64,000 bases of DNA from Haematobia irritans. Taxonomy: Eukaryota; Arthropoda; Insecta; Diptera; Muscidae. Location of the stretch: NCBI RefSeq assembly GCF_050003625.1, contig NC_134398.1:195679700-195743699 (forward strand), in the 5' to 3' direction. Below, one piece after another: positions 33,732 to 46,243 of this stretch. The first letter of the stretch is position 1. Each line of letters opens with the position of its first letter. Both the position numbers and the translations under genes were made by a program. A model generated the notes under the pieces. That model was given only the letters and a program-made list of their open reading frames with translations. It made no database searches and was not told the DNA's origin.

Positions 33732-34315
33732 TTTTTATACCCTCCACCATAGGATGAGGGCGGGGGGTATATTAACCTTGTCATTCCGTTTGTAACATAT
33801 CGAAAAATTTCTCTAAGACCTCATAAAGTGTATATATTCTAGGTCGTGGTGAAATTCTGAGTCGATCTAGCCACGTCCGTTCGTCCGTCTGTTGAAATCA
33901 CGAACGAAATAAGCTATCGACTTAAAACTTGGCACAACTAGTTGTTATTGATGTAGGTCGGATGGTATTGTGAATGGGCCATATCGGACACCGATTACGT
34001 ATATCCCCATATAAACCGACCCCCACGTTTGGATTGCAGAGGCTCTAGGAGGAGCAAATTTCATCAGATCTGGTCGAAATTTGGTACGTGGTGTAAGTAT
34101 ATGGACTCAACTACCCATGCAAAAATTGGTCGAAATCGGTCCATAATTATATATAGCCCCCATATAAACCGATCTCCCGATATGACCTCCGGAGCCCCTT
34201 GGGAGAGGAAAATTCATCCGATTCGGTTGAAATTTGATACATTGTCTTTAGTTATATCCATGGTTGAGGGTACATAAGATTCGGCCTGGTCGAACCTACG
34301 GCCGTATATATTTGT
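33732..34315 (+). mobile_element. DINE-1-like element, family A copy 5, short
   Basis: Head, a very short GTCC/GTCT run (about 33870), about two 153-bp units and tail TACATAAGATTCGGCCTGGT...TATATATTTGT. It is internally deleted relative to copies 3 and 4. Confidence 0.75.
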
Positions 34316-34565
34316 TTGATATCTTTTCGTGGAAGTGGACCTCCCCCATTTGAGAATTGGACCAAAGTTCTCAGTTTTGCTTGGCATCTAGATAATAATC
34401 CGCTAATTTGTTTTTCATTATTTGGTCGGAGAGAGGGACCCAACATTTTATACCATGTGCCACACTATAGAACAGAGTATCATACGTTTTAAGTGCATTT
34501 AATTGCAACACCCAGAAGTATACGATATAGACACATAGTGTCTTTGGCAATTATGGGTGGCCCAT

Positions 34566-35030
34566 GAGCACGGTTGCCACAGCTGGTATAATTCTACCAA
34601 AAATTTTAGATTTTTTTTACTTTGGGAGCCACCGTGGTGCAATGGTTAGCATGCCCGCCTTGCATACACAAGGTCGTGGGTTCGATTCCTGCTACGACCG
34701 AACACCAAAAAGTTTTTCAGCGGTGGATTATCCCACCTCAGTAATGCTGGTGACATTTCTGAGGGTTTCAAAGCTTCTCCAAGTGGTTTCACTGCAAAGT
34801 GGAACGCCGGCTATAAAAAGGAGGTCCCTTGTCATTGAGCTTAACATGGAATCGGGCAGCACTCAGTGATAAGAGAGAAGTTCACCACTGTGGTATCACA
34901 ATGGACTGAATAGTCAAAGTGAGCCTGATACATCGGGCTGCCACATAACCTAACCTTTACTGTTTGGTAGATTGGTAGAGTTGTTTATATTTTTGTAAAT
35001 TTTGCAAAATACTCCTCTCAACTAAGAAGT
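34566..35030 (+). mobile_element. Left end of a 29-bp-satellite element, split by a SINE
   Basis: Left end CGGTTGCCACAGCTGGTATA at 34566 as at 23905, then a T-rich stretch into which a SINE inserted at 34624. The element sequence resumes at about 34956 (TTTACTGTTTGGTAGATTGG) and runs into the satellite array. Confidence 0.6.
34624..34955 (+). mobile_element. tRNA-derived SINE, copy 2
   Basis: A box TGGTGCAATGGTTAGC at 34635-34650 and B box GGTTCGATTCC at 34679-34689, spaced as in a tRNA gene. The 3' end (34890-34955) matches the LINE tail. TTTACT occurs on both sides and may be a short target duplication. Confidence 0.85.
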
Positions 35031-36529
35031 ACTAAAATTTTCTATAGAAATAAAGTTTTAGCAACATTTTTTATAGAAATAACATTTTGACAAAATTTTC
35101 TACAGAAATAAAATTTTGATAAAATTTTCTACAGAAATAAAATTTTGACAAAATTTTCTTAGAAATAAAATTTTGACAAAATTTTCTATAGAAATACAAT
35201 TTTGACAAAATTTTCTATAGAAATAATATTTTGACAAAATTTTCGATAGAAATTAAATTTTGACAAAATTTTCTATAGAAATTAAATTTTTGCAAAATTT
35301 TCTATAGAAATAAAATTTTGGCAAAATTTGCTATAGAAATAAAATTTTGACAAAATTTTCTATAGAAATAAAATTTTAAAAAATTTTGTATAAAAATAAA
35401 ATTTTGACAATATTTCTAATAGAAATAAAATTTTGAAATAATTTGAAATCAAATGTTGAAATAATTTTTAAAAAATTTTCTATAGAAATAAAATTTTTGC
35501 AAAATTTTATATAGAAATAAAATTTTGACAAAATTTTATATAGAAATAAAATTTTGACAAAATTTTCTGTAGAAATAAAATTTTGACAAAATTTTTTATA
35601 AACATAAAATTTTGACAAAATTTTTAATAGAAATAAAATTTTCTATAGAAATAAAATTTTTTATAGAAATAAAATTTTGGCAAAATTTTTAATAGAAATA
35701 AATTTTTGACAACATTTTCTATACAAATAAAATTTTGATAAAATATTCTATAGAAATAAAACTTTGACCAAATTTTCTATACAAATAAAATTTTGACAAA
35801 ATCATCTATAGAAATAAAATGTTGAAATAATTTTTAAAAAATATTCTATAGAAATAAAATATTGACCAAATTTTCTATACAAATTAAATTTTGATAAAAT
35901 TTTCTATAAAAATAAAATGTTGATAAAATTTTCTATAGAAATAAAATTTTGACAAAATTTTTTATAAACATAAAATTTTGACAACATTTTTAATAGAAAT
36001 AAAATTTTCTATAGAAATAAAATTTTGACAAAATTTTTAATAGAAATAAAATTTTGACAACATTTTCTATACAAATAAAATGTTGATAAAATTTTCTATA
36101 GAAATAAAACTTTGACAACATTCTCTATACAAATAAAATTTTGACAAAATTTTCTATACAAATAAAATGTTATTAAATTTTTCAATAGAAATAAAATTTT
36201 GACAAAATCATCTATAGTAATAAAATTTTGAAATAATTTTCCAAAGAAATAAAGTTCTGACAAAAATTTTTATAAACATGACATTTTGACAAAATTTTTA
36301 ATAGAAATAAAATTTTGACAAAAATTTTAATACAAATAAAATTTCTAAAAAATTTTCTATACAAATAAAATTTTTACAACATTTTCTATACAAATAAAAT
36401 GTTGATAAAATTTTTATAAAATAAAATTTTTACAAAATTTACTATAGAATTAAAATTTTGACAAAATTTTCTATAGAGATAAAATTTTGACAAATTTTTC
36501 TACAGAATTCAAAATTCTATAGAAATAAA
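35030..36529 (+). repeat. 29-bp satellite array before the Penelope remnant
   Basis: A-form units; many carry a TTTTTAATAGAAAT or CTATACAAAT variant. The array ends at the Penelope insertion. Confidence 0.9.
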
Positions 36530-36583
36530 TAAATTATAATTATAATAAATAATAATTCAAAACACAATAAAAGTATAATCCAT

Positions 36584-37369
36584 ATGACAGCAATCAATTT
36601 TATAGATCGAATCTTAAGGATAAGTGATGCAGAATTCCACAAGGAGAATGAAATAAAGATAAGACAAATATTGACCACAAACGATTTTCCAAATAGAATA
36701 ATAAGCAGACTAATAAATCGCGTTAAAAATAAAACACTTGACGAAAACATTAAAACTAAGACTATTGAAGAGCCGGACCATAATAAGGATAAGTCATACA
36801 AACCCATGACTTACGTTGAAGGATTCTCAGAGCGTTTTTTCAAATCGGACGTATATAACAAGGACAAGATTCAAATTGCTTCATGCACATCGAGAACAGT
36901 AAAGGAATTATTCAGCAACACAAAGTCAAAAATAAAGAATGAGGACAGGAGTAACATAGTGTACAAAATTAAATGTAATGGAGACAAGTCCAACATATGC
37001 CCAATGGCATATGTTGGCACTACAATGACCAAACTTAAGACAAGACTTTCGTCGCATAAATCAGACCTTAAAGCTGTAGACAAATCAGTAGAGCAAAAAA
37101 CAGCACTTGCAGCTCACTGTGCAACAACAGGACACAAGCCCAACTTCACAGACGTCGAGATACTTGCTCAAGAGAATAATCATAGACGAAGATACACTCT
37201 TGAGATGCTCAATATAATAGATATCTCTCCTGACAAAAGAATGAATTTCAAAAAAGACACGGAAGAATGCGCCAGAATGTATCGACATATTATAAACAAG
37301 CATCGACAAAAACGAAGTTTAGTGTACGGTGAAATGCGAAACAAACAGCAGCACAAGAACTCAAGTTAG
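36584..37369 (+). CDS. Penelope-like element C-terminal fragment with GIY-YIG endonuclease
   Basis: 261 codons from the first ATG; the frame is closed upstream by TAA at 36530. The N-terminal part (NDFPNRIISRLINRVKNKT) is the linker that follows the RT in Penelope elements. The endonuclease has VYKIKC (126-131), YVG (143-145) in place of YIG, R154, H158 and the acidic residue E207 in YTLEML, with C131 and C139 as the small cysteine pair before YVG. In the known family this domain nicks DNA for target-primed reverse transcription. The key residues are kept, but without the RT the protein could not mobilise itself. Usual PLE ORFs exceed 700 residues, so most is missing. Confidence 0.85.
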   Translation: MTAINFIDRILRISDAEFHKENEIKIRQILTTNDFPNRIISRLINRVKNKTLDENIKTKTIEEPDHNKDKSYKPMTYVEGFSERFFKSDVYNKDKIQIASCTSRTVKELFSNTKSKIKNEDRSNIVYKIKCNGDKSNICPMAYVGTTMTKLKTRLSSHKSDLKAVDKSVEQKTALAAHCATTGHKPNFTDVEILAQENNHRRRYTLEMLNIIDISPDKRMNFKKDTEECARMYRHIINKHRQKRSLVYGEMRNKQQHKNSS

Positions 37370-37461
37370 TTATTTTTCGATAAAATATATTTTCAATAAC
37401 AATTGTGATTTTTGTGAACATTAAATGTAATTTAATTTTTGTATTTTATGTAGATACAAAA

Positions 37462-37500
37462 TCCCAGAAGATGGTTAGTGGCACTAACCGAAATATTGGA
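37462..37500 (+). ncRNA. Degenerate hammerhead-like motif in the Penelope 3' UTR
   Basis: CCAGAAGA, then a perfect stem GGTTAGTG/CACTAACC, then GAAAT and TTGG. The layout matches a hammerhead (core, helix II, GAAA, closing helix I), but the core reads CAGAAGA instead of CUGANGA and helix III is minimal, so activity is doubtful. Confidence 0.35.
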
Positions 37501-37570
37501 AATAAATATTAAAACAAATCAATAATCGATTGTTTCTATGACCTCAAGCCGAACAAAATTAATAATCAGA

Positions 37571-38940
37571 ATAGAAATAAAATGTTGACAAAATTTTTAT
37601 AGAAAAAAATTTTTGACAAAATTTTCTATAGAAATAAAATTTTGACAAAATTTTCTATAGAAATAAAATTTTGACAACATTTTCAATAGAAATAAAATTT
37701 TGACAAAATTTTCTATAGAAATAAAATTTTGCAAGTTTTTCTATAGAAATAAAATGTTGACAAAATTTTCTATAGAAATAACATTTTGACAAAATTTTCG
37801 ATAGAAATTAAATTTTGACAAAATTTTTTATGGAAATAAAATTTTTGCAACTTTTTCTATAGAAATAAAATTTTGGCAAAATTTGCTTTTTTGAAATAAA
37901 TTATAATAGAAACAAAATTTTGACAAAATTTGGTATAAAAATAAAATTTTGACAATATTTTTAATAGAAATAAAATTTTGACAACATTTTCAATAGAAAT
38001 AAAATTTTGACAAAATTTTTAATAGAAACAAAATTTTGACAAAATTTTCTGTACAAATAAAATGTTGATAAAATTTTCTATAAAAATAAAATTTTGACAA
38101 AATTTTTAATAGAAATAAAATTTTGACAAAAATTTTAATGTCAAAATTTTCGATAGAAATTAAATTTTGACAAAATTTTTTATAGAAATAAAATTTTTGC
38201 AAATTTTTCTATAGAAATAAAATTTTGGCAAAATTTTCTTTTTTGAAATAAATTATAATAGAAACAAAATTTTGACAAAATTTGGTATAAAAATAAAATT
38301 TTGACAATATTTTTAATAGAAATAAAATTTTGACAACATTTTCAATAGAAATAAAATTTTGACAAAATTTTCAATAGAAACAAAACATTGACAAAATTTT
38401 CTGTACAAATAAAATGTTGATAAAATTTTCTATAAAAATAAAATTTTGACAAAATTTTTAATAGAAATAAAATTTTGACAAAAATTTTAATGTCAAAATT
38501 TTCGATAGAAATTAAATTTTGACAAATTTTTTAAAGAAATAAAATTTTTGCAAATTTTTCTATAGAAATAAAATTTTGGCAAAATTTGCTTTTTTGAAAT
38601 AAATTATAATAGAAACAAAATTTTGACAAAATTTGGTATAAAAATAAAATTTTGACAATATTTTTAATAGAAATAAAATTTTGACAACATTTTCAATAGA
38701 AATAAAATTTTGACAAAATTTTTAATAGAAACAAAACATTGACAAAATTTTCTGTACAAATAAAATGTTGATAAAATTTTCTATAAAAATAAAATTTTGA
38801 CAAAATTTTTAATAGAAATAAAATTTTGACAAAAATTTTAATAGAAATAAAATTTCTACAAAATTTTCTATACAAATAAAATTTTTACAAAATTTTCTAT
38901 ACAAATAAAATGTTGACAAATTTTTCTATAGAAATCAAAT
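37571..38940 (+). repeat. 29-bp satellite array with a 351-bp higher-order repeat
   Basis: The mark CTTTTTTGAAATAAATTATA occurs at 37886, 38238 and 38589 (spacing 352 and 351 bp, about 12 basic units), with near-identical sequence between marks. Confidence 0.92.
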
Positions 38941-40821
38941 AAATGGGAGCATATAAATCTTTATATATAACACCCAAAATATTTGAAGTGTTTGATATGA
39001 TATCGAATATGTAGATCTACACTGTGGTATTGGGTATAATATAGTAGGTCCGCCCGACTTTAGACTTTCTTTATATGTTTTTTAGGAGCAGTTTTCTATG
39101 TCCTAAAATATTATCTGGTTTAAATTCTAGTAATAATGTAGAAGTATCAACTTCGATGCATAGAATTCAAACCAATTTGAAAGATTTGTGATGGTATCGA
39201 AAATGTAGATTTACAAAAAGGAACAGGGTACAATATAGTTAGCCCCGCCTGACTTTACACTTTTTAAATCATGTAACGAATCCAAAATTTTACAGTCCAT
39301 GACGAATGGATGTTTAATCGTTAGTTAGGACTTTCCGTTCATCGAATACAAACACTTAGCCAGACTACGATCATAGGAAAGAGAAACTCAACTTCACTGG
39401 TGATTCATTTTGATTTAGTTATAACACAGGTTGCTTAATTTGTTCGTAGACGGATATATTGGAGATATTTTTGTGTGTGTGGATGTTTTAACGTCGTCCT
39501 TACACATGCACTTACCAGTGTCTGACTATCTCTCGTTTTGTATAATTTCCTTGAATATTTTTTTTTTTGTGAGCTCTGCTTGGTGTTTGTCTGTATCAAA
39601 TACCACTTTAGTTGGCATGTGTCCTCTTTTAATCATACACAGGACTCATGTACAAATGCCAACCAAACGGCCAGCCATCCATCCATCCATCCGTCCGTCC
39701 ATCCATCCATTCATTCAACCATCCATACGTCATCCATCTATCCATAGGGACTTCAAATATGAAATATGTATATCTTGTGAATGGTGCCGTATGACATGGT
39801 GAATCCTCGGTCGCTATGCTTGCCCACTGCTAGGGTGTGTGCGTGGTTGTCCTTTTTTTCCATTTGGTTACCGGTAACTATACCATAGTGCCATCCAATT
39901 CAATTCATTTCAGCTGCTGTTGTTACTTCGTTTTGCACCTTTACGGTTCTTGTGACTGCATATGAATTTTTCGGACAGTCTTCTTCTGTTTTCAAATGCA
40001 TTTGTAAAACACTCCTGTGATAGTAGAGTTTACTCTGCATAGTCTAGGTTTACCCAACCCAAAGCAATGGAAATAGAAATTTGTGTGTATGTGTCTGTGA
40101 GTGTGGCTGTAACTATCCATGATGCATTTGAGTGTCCTTTTGAGTTCCTTAACATTGGATGACCTTTATGCTTTATAAGGAATACCAAAACGCGTTAATG
40201 ACTTTTCATTTTGCTTTTCTTTTGTAGGTTTGAGCATAGCACCGGAATGACTTTTGGCAACCAAAAATGAGGTGATAATCATTTAACGTTGTTCATTTGT
40301 GGACATAATTGTTTTGTAGTCAAGGATGAATGGATGATTGCTTTGATTTGAAAGGATTTTGCATTTCTGTGAAGCATTTCCATTTTGTTGACATTCCGAT
40401 ACGATCATATATTGACATACTATAAAGGTGTTTCGATGTGAAGACATCTGCTCTAGATTGTTGATTAGTTTTTATGGAAATACATGATTTACGATATGCG
40501 GATTTTGGTTTAACGAACCGAAGGTAGAGCGTATATTTCATGTGATATGAGCAAAGGGTAAAAAAAAACTGATAAGAATTCTCGTGTCTGGTCTAAAACA
40601 GAAAAGTTTGGGGATAAACTTCCAATTTTCCAAATTGTCGTTTTAATTAATTTTATTTCGTGACAATATTAACATATTTTTAATTTAATAGAAAATAAAA
40701 AAATCCCTTGAAAATGTCGGCATACATCGATTAAACATCGGGAAATATGTAAAAAAAAATTATTTTTATTTACATCAATACGATAGGCCGTATTACGTAA
40801 AGAAAAAAAAAATAAAATAAA
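38941..40821. other. Unique AT-rich sequence with two decayed family B ends
   Basis: Minus-strand family B openings, decayed, lie at about 38985-39070 and 39180-39265 (CCGCCCGACTTTAGACTTTC and CCCCGCCTGACTTTACAC). A (CCAT)n-type run lies at 39672-39735. No gene recognised. Confidence 0.45.
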
Positions 40822-42342
40822 AACAAGTAATGAAAGTCTAAATTCGGGCGGGCCGACTATATTATACCCTGCACCACTTTGTAGATATATGTAAATTTTC
40901 GATACCATATCACATCCGTCAAATGTGTTGGGGGCTATATATAAAGGTTTGTCCCAAATACATACATTTAAATATCACTCGATATGGACAGAATTTGATA
41001 GACTTCTACAAAATCTATAGACTCAAAATTTAAGTCGGCTAATGCACTAGGGTGGAACACAATGTTAGTAAAAAAATATGGGAAACATTTAAATCTGAAG
41101 CAATTTTAAGGAAACTTCGCAAAAGTTTATTTATGATTTATCGCTCGATATATATGTATTAGAAGTTTAGGAAAATTAGAGTTATTTTTACAACTTTTCG
41201 ACTAAGCAGTGGCGATTTTACAAGGAAAATGTTGGTATTTTGACCATTTTTGTCGAAATCTGAAAACATATATATGGGAGCTATATCTAAATCTGAACCG
41301 ATTTCAACCAAATTTGGCACGCATAGCTATAATGCTAATTCTACTCCCTGTGCAAAATTTCAACTAAATCGGAGCAAAAAATTGGCCTCTGTGGTCATAT
41401 GAGTGTAAATCGGGCGAACGATATATATGGGAGCTATATCTAAATCTGAACCGTTTTCAATCAAATTTGGCACACATGACTAAATTACTAATTGTACTCC
41501 TAGTGCAAAATTTCAACCAAATTGAGCCAAAACTCTGGCTTCTGGGGCCATATAAGTCCATATCAGGCGAAAAATATATATGGAAGCTATATCTAAATCT
41601 TAACCGATTTTAATAAAATTTGGCGCACATAACTATACTACTAATTGTACTCCTTGTGCAAAATTTCAAGCTAATCGGGATAAAACTTTGGCTTCTGGGT
41701 CCATATAAGTGCATATCGGGCGAAAGATATGTATGGGAGCTATATCTAAATCTGAATCGATTTCAACCCAATTTGGCACGCATATCTACAATGCTAAATC
41801 TACATCCTGTGTAAAATTTCAACCAAATTGGGCCAAAACTCTGGTTTTTAGGACCATATTAGTCCATATCGGGCGAAAGATATATATGGGAGCTATATCT
41901 AAATCTGAACCGATTTCAATCAAATTTTGCACACTTGACTATACTACTAATTGTACTCCTAGTGCAAAATTTTAACCAAATTCGGCCAAAAATGTGGCTT
42001 CTGGGGCCATAAAGGCCATATTAGGCGAAAGATATATATGGGAGATAATTCTGAACCGATTTCAATCAAATTTTGCACACCTGACTATACGACTAAGTGT
42101 TATATCGACTCAGGGACCCAACCTGAGCATTATTGCCAAAGACACCATGTGTCTATCTCGTCTCCTTCTGGGGTGTTGCAAACATATGCACTAACTTATA
42201 ATACCCTGTTCCACAGTGTAGCGCAGGGTATAAAAATGTGCTCACGGACAGACGGACATAGCTATATCGACTCAGGAGCCCACCCTGAGCATTTTTTGCC
42301 AAAGACACCATGTGTCTATCTCGTCTCCTTCTGGGTGTTGCA
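40822..42342 (-). mobile_element. Family B DINE-1-like element with 153-bp units
   Basis: Opening AACAAGTAATGAAAGTCTAA, TTATACCCTGCACCACTTTG, then about six units (marks at 41271, 41424, 41577; spacing 153 bp). At the far end, reading the minus strand, GAGTCGATATAGCTATGTCC precedes GTCTGTCC, as in family A. The terminal part (about 42093-42190) is duplicated at 42259-42341. The strand is set by the (GTCY) core relative to family A. Confidence 0.75.
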
Positions 42343-42403
42343 AAATTTTCTATATAAATCAAATTTTGAGAAAATCTTCTACAGAAATAAAATTTTGATA
42401 AAA

Positions 42404-44572
42404 TCTACTATATATTTATAACTCGTGTTTTCCTTCCTGACGCAATAACTCCAGAACGCACGAACCGATTTCCACGGTTTTCGTTGGAAAGTTTTAGTTT
42501 TACAGCAAAGAAAATTCAAGAAAAGTTTCAACGGAAAAGCGGGAAAATCGTTTTTTATATACAGCGCCATCTCTAATGCAACCCCAAAACGCACGATCCA
42601 CGGTTTTGCATTCGTTGGAAAGGTCTCGGGCTCTGTGAGGTTTATAACAAAGAAAATTCAAGAAAATTTTCAACGCAAAAACGGGATTTTTTTTTACATA
42701 CAGCGACCATTTATATTTTGAATTCATCGCAGTTGCTTTTGTTATAAAATAATTTAATTTTTTCACATGAAAAATGTTCGGAGAATGTAGAGGGTAATCA
42801 TGTAGTGAAAATAGGGTACCTCATTGATATCTGGTGGGGGAGGGGGACATACCCCGTGCCCGACTTTGTCAAAATTGGGCCAAAGTTCTCCGATTTGGGT
42901 GAAATTTCCAAGGAAAGTTATGGATAATGCCTAGACAAAGACCTGCTACTTTATTTTTCGATATTTGGCCGCGGAGGTGAACCACCCTTTATAGGTTTTG
43001 GTTTAAAGTACAGTAAAAAAACAAAAATTCTCTGATTTGCTTGAGATTTACAGAGAACACGCCATGAGGATAAAAATTTGTAATGTTGAACCTGATTTTT
43101 CAATATTTGTACGGGAAGGGGGACCTCCCCCTTGCCCGACTTTTTGAAACAACAAACAAAATTATGCGGTTTGCTTGAAATTTTCAGGGAAAGTTGAAGG
43201 CGGCATCTAGGCAAAGAACAGGTACTTTATTTTTCGACATTTGTTCGAGGGGGAGGGCCTCCCCTTTGTCCGATTTGTTTAAAGTACAGTGAAAAAACTA
43301 AAATTTGTCGACTTACGGAAAATTTTCAGAGAACTTGGGGGAGATTATGAAATTTATATGAGGTATATGATTTTTTAATATTTGTTCGGGGAAAAATAAA
43401 AGGGCACAGGGAGTCTTCCTTTCTCCTTAAGTACATAGCGTGAAACAATTAAACTTCTCTAATTTACTTGAAATTTACAGAGGATGTGGGTTAGGTTACA
43501 TCATTATAATGGACATGTGATTTTGTGATATTCGAAATAGAAGAGGGCCTCCCCTTGCACTGCTGTTTAAAAATTGGGCTTATAATTTGCTTGAGATTTT
43601 CTGTGACGTCTACACAATATACGCTATATTATTTTTCGATATTGGGACGGGGAGGGAGACCTCCTCTAAAACTGAAAAAAACCCTAGAAATCTCAAGTTT
43701 ACTAGAAATTTACAGAGGCCGTAAGCGAAGGTTATGAAATCAATATGGTGTACTTGATTTTTGGGTATTTGGACGGGAAACTTCTCCATGCCCCACACTA
43801 TGAAACTTGAAGGAAAGTTTACAAATTTTCTTGAAAATTGCAATAGAGCAAAATCTAACCTTTTCCGATTTACTTGAAATTGAGAGAAGATGAATAAATT
43901 TATACAGGGAACATGATTTTTCGATATCTGGTTGGGCAAGGGGAATAGTGAAGTTGGGTAGTTTGTGAAATGAATATAGTGTACGTGAATTTACGATATC
44001 TGGTCGGGGAGGAGCGAAGGAGGGGAATCCCCTTTGCCCGATTTTTTGAAAATAGAATGTAGAGGATTGTCGATAAATGGGAACTCGGTACATAATTTTA
44101 TGATTTTTCCAGACTTTTTTAAGTAAAAAATTTAAATATACATGAAGTAGTTAAAAGGCAACGTAGAGGGTGCTTCATTTTCCGGCATATGGTTGGGAAA
44201 CGCATTTTCTCCATGTCCAACACTTTAACATTTTTTAAGTACTTTTACTTTTTCCGATTTATTGAACGGTATGTTGAGGAGAAGTATACCTCCCCTTGAC
44301 AAACCACGCTTGAAATTCACAGGAAATGTAGAAGATTGTCCAACGATTTGAATACGAATAATTAAAAAAACAATAAATTGGCTGAAAGGGTACACCCCCT
44401 AACCGACGTTTGTTAAGCCGGTCGCTTTTTCCATCTGCATAACCGCCCCATTTCTGTATGTAAACGAAAAAGCAAGTTGTCCGATTTTTTTGAAATGTAC
44501 GGGACAGATGTGTGGAAACCATGGAGTGATTAATCAGTACTTCAGTTTTTGTTTTTAGATCGAAGGATATGG
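42404..44572 (+). mobile_element. Degenerate Helitron relative within the satellite
   Basis: It starts TCTACTATATATTTATAAC next to satellite and contains many GGGGGACCTCCCC-type blocks with TTTTTCGATATTTGG, the same internal sub-repeats as the Helitrons at 46244 and 51147. No CTAG end or hairpin is found at the right side, so it is truncated. Small frames with GGGPP-like peptides come from these blocks and are not genes. Confidence 0.5.
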
Positions 44573-46243
44573 TTAGAAATAAAATCATCTATAGAAATAA
44601 AATTTTCACAAAATTTTTTATAGAAATGAAATTTTTACAAAATTTTCTATAGAAATAAAATTTTGATAAAATATTCCATAGAAATGAACTTTTCACAAAA
44701 TTTTCTAAAGAAATAAAATTTTGACAAAATTTTCTACAGAAATAAAATTTTGACAAAAATTTCTACAGAAATAAAATTTTGATAAAATATTCTATAGAAA
44801 TTTTCTATAGAAATAAAATTTTGAAAAAAAATTCTATAGAAATAAAATGTTGAAAATTTTTTTTATAGAAATGAAATTTTTACAAAATTTTCTATAGAAA
44901 TAAAATATTGATAAAATATTCCATAGAAATAAACTTTTCACAAAATTTTCTATAGAAATAAAATTTTGACAAAATTTTCTACAGAAATAAAATTTTGATA
45001 AAATGTTCTATAGAAATTTTCTATAGAAATAAAATTTTGACAAAATATTCTATAGATATAAAATTTTGACAAACTTTTCTATAGAAATTAAATTTTGAAA
45101 ACAAATTCTATAGAAATCAAATTGTGACAAAATTTTCCATAGAAATAACATTTTGACAAAATTTTCTATAGAAGTAAAATTTTGACAAAATTTTCTATAG
45201 AAATAAAATTTTGACAAAATTTTGTTTAGAAAGAAAATTTTGACAAAATTTTTTATAGAAATAAAATTTAGACAAAATTTTCTATAGAAATACAATTTTG
45301 ACAAAATTTTCTATAGAAATAAAGTCATCTATAAAAATAAAATTTATTATATAAATAAAATTTTTACAAAATTTTCAATAGAAATAAAATTTTGACAAAA
45401 TTTTGTATAGAAAGAAAATTTTGACAAAATTTTCTATAGAAACAAATTTCTGATAAAGTCATCCATAGAAATAAAGTTTTAACAATTTTTTCTAAAGAAA
45501 TAAAAATTTAACAAAATTGTCTATAGAAATATAATTTTGACAAAATTTTCTATAGAAATAAAATTTTGACAAAATTTTTTATAGAAATAAAATTTTGACA
45601 AAATTTTTTATATAAATAAAAATTTGACAAAATGTTCTACATAAATAAAAAAATTTTCTATAGAAATAAAACTTTGACAAAATTTTCTATATAAATTAAA
45701 ATTTGACAAAATGTTCTACATAAATAAAATTTTGACAAAATTTTCGATAGAAATAAAAATTTGACAAAATTGTCTATAGAAATAAATTTCTGATAAAATC
45801 ATCCATAGAAATAAAGTTTTAACAATTTTTTCTAAAGAAATAAAAATTTAACAAAATTGTCTATAGAAATAAAATTTTGACAAAATTTTCTATAGAAATA
45901 AAATTTTGACAAAATGTTCTATAGAAATAAAATTTTGACAAAATTTTCTATAGAAATAAAAATTTGACAAAATGTTTTACATAAATGAAAATTTTACAAA
46001 ATTTTCTATATAAATAAAACTTATACACAATTTTTTATAGAAATAAAATTTTGACAAAATTTTGTATAGAAATAAAATTTTGGCAAAATTTTGTATAGAA
46101 ATAAAGTTTTGAAAAAATTTTCTAAAGAAATAAAATTTTGAAAAAAAATTATGTTGAAATAAAATGTTAACAAAATTTTCTATAGCAATAAAATTTTAAT
46201 ATAATTTTCTATAGCAATAAAATTTTGAAAAAAAAAATTGACA
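44573..46243 (+). repeat. 29-bp satellite array
   Basis: A-form units with local variants. A segment at about 45480-45620 is repeated at about 45780-45925. Confidence 0.93.

Larger units (their letters stand above)
36530..37570 (+). mobile_element. Penelope-like element (PLE), 5' truncated
   Basis: A 1-kb insertion in the satellite with an ORF for the PLE C-terminal region and an approximately 200-bp 3' UTR. The reverse transcriptase core is missing. Satellite resumes at about 37570. The 3' UTR contains a degenerate hammerhead-like motif. Confidence 0.8.

Noticed and set aside
34635..34700. tRNA gene
   Set aside because: A and B boxes are present, but the sequence is the head of a repeated SINE with a retroelement 3' end, and the anticodon arm does not fold cleanly.
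39431..39802. 123-codon plus-strand frame
   Set aside because: Its C-terminal half is a (CCAT)n simple repeat giving IHPSIHPS. No homology or splice signals recognised.
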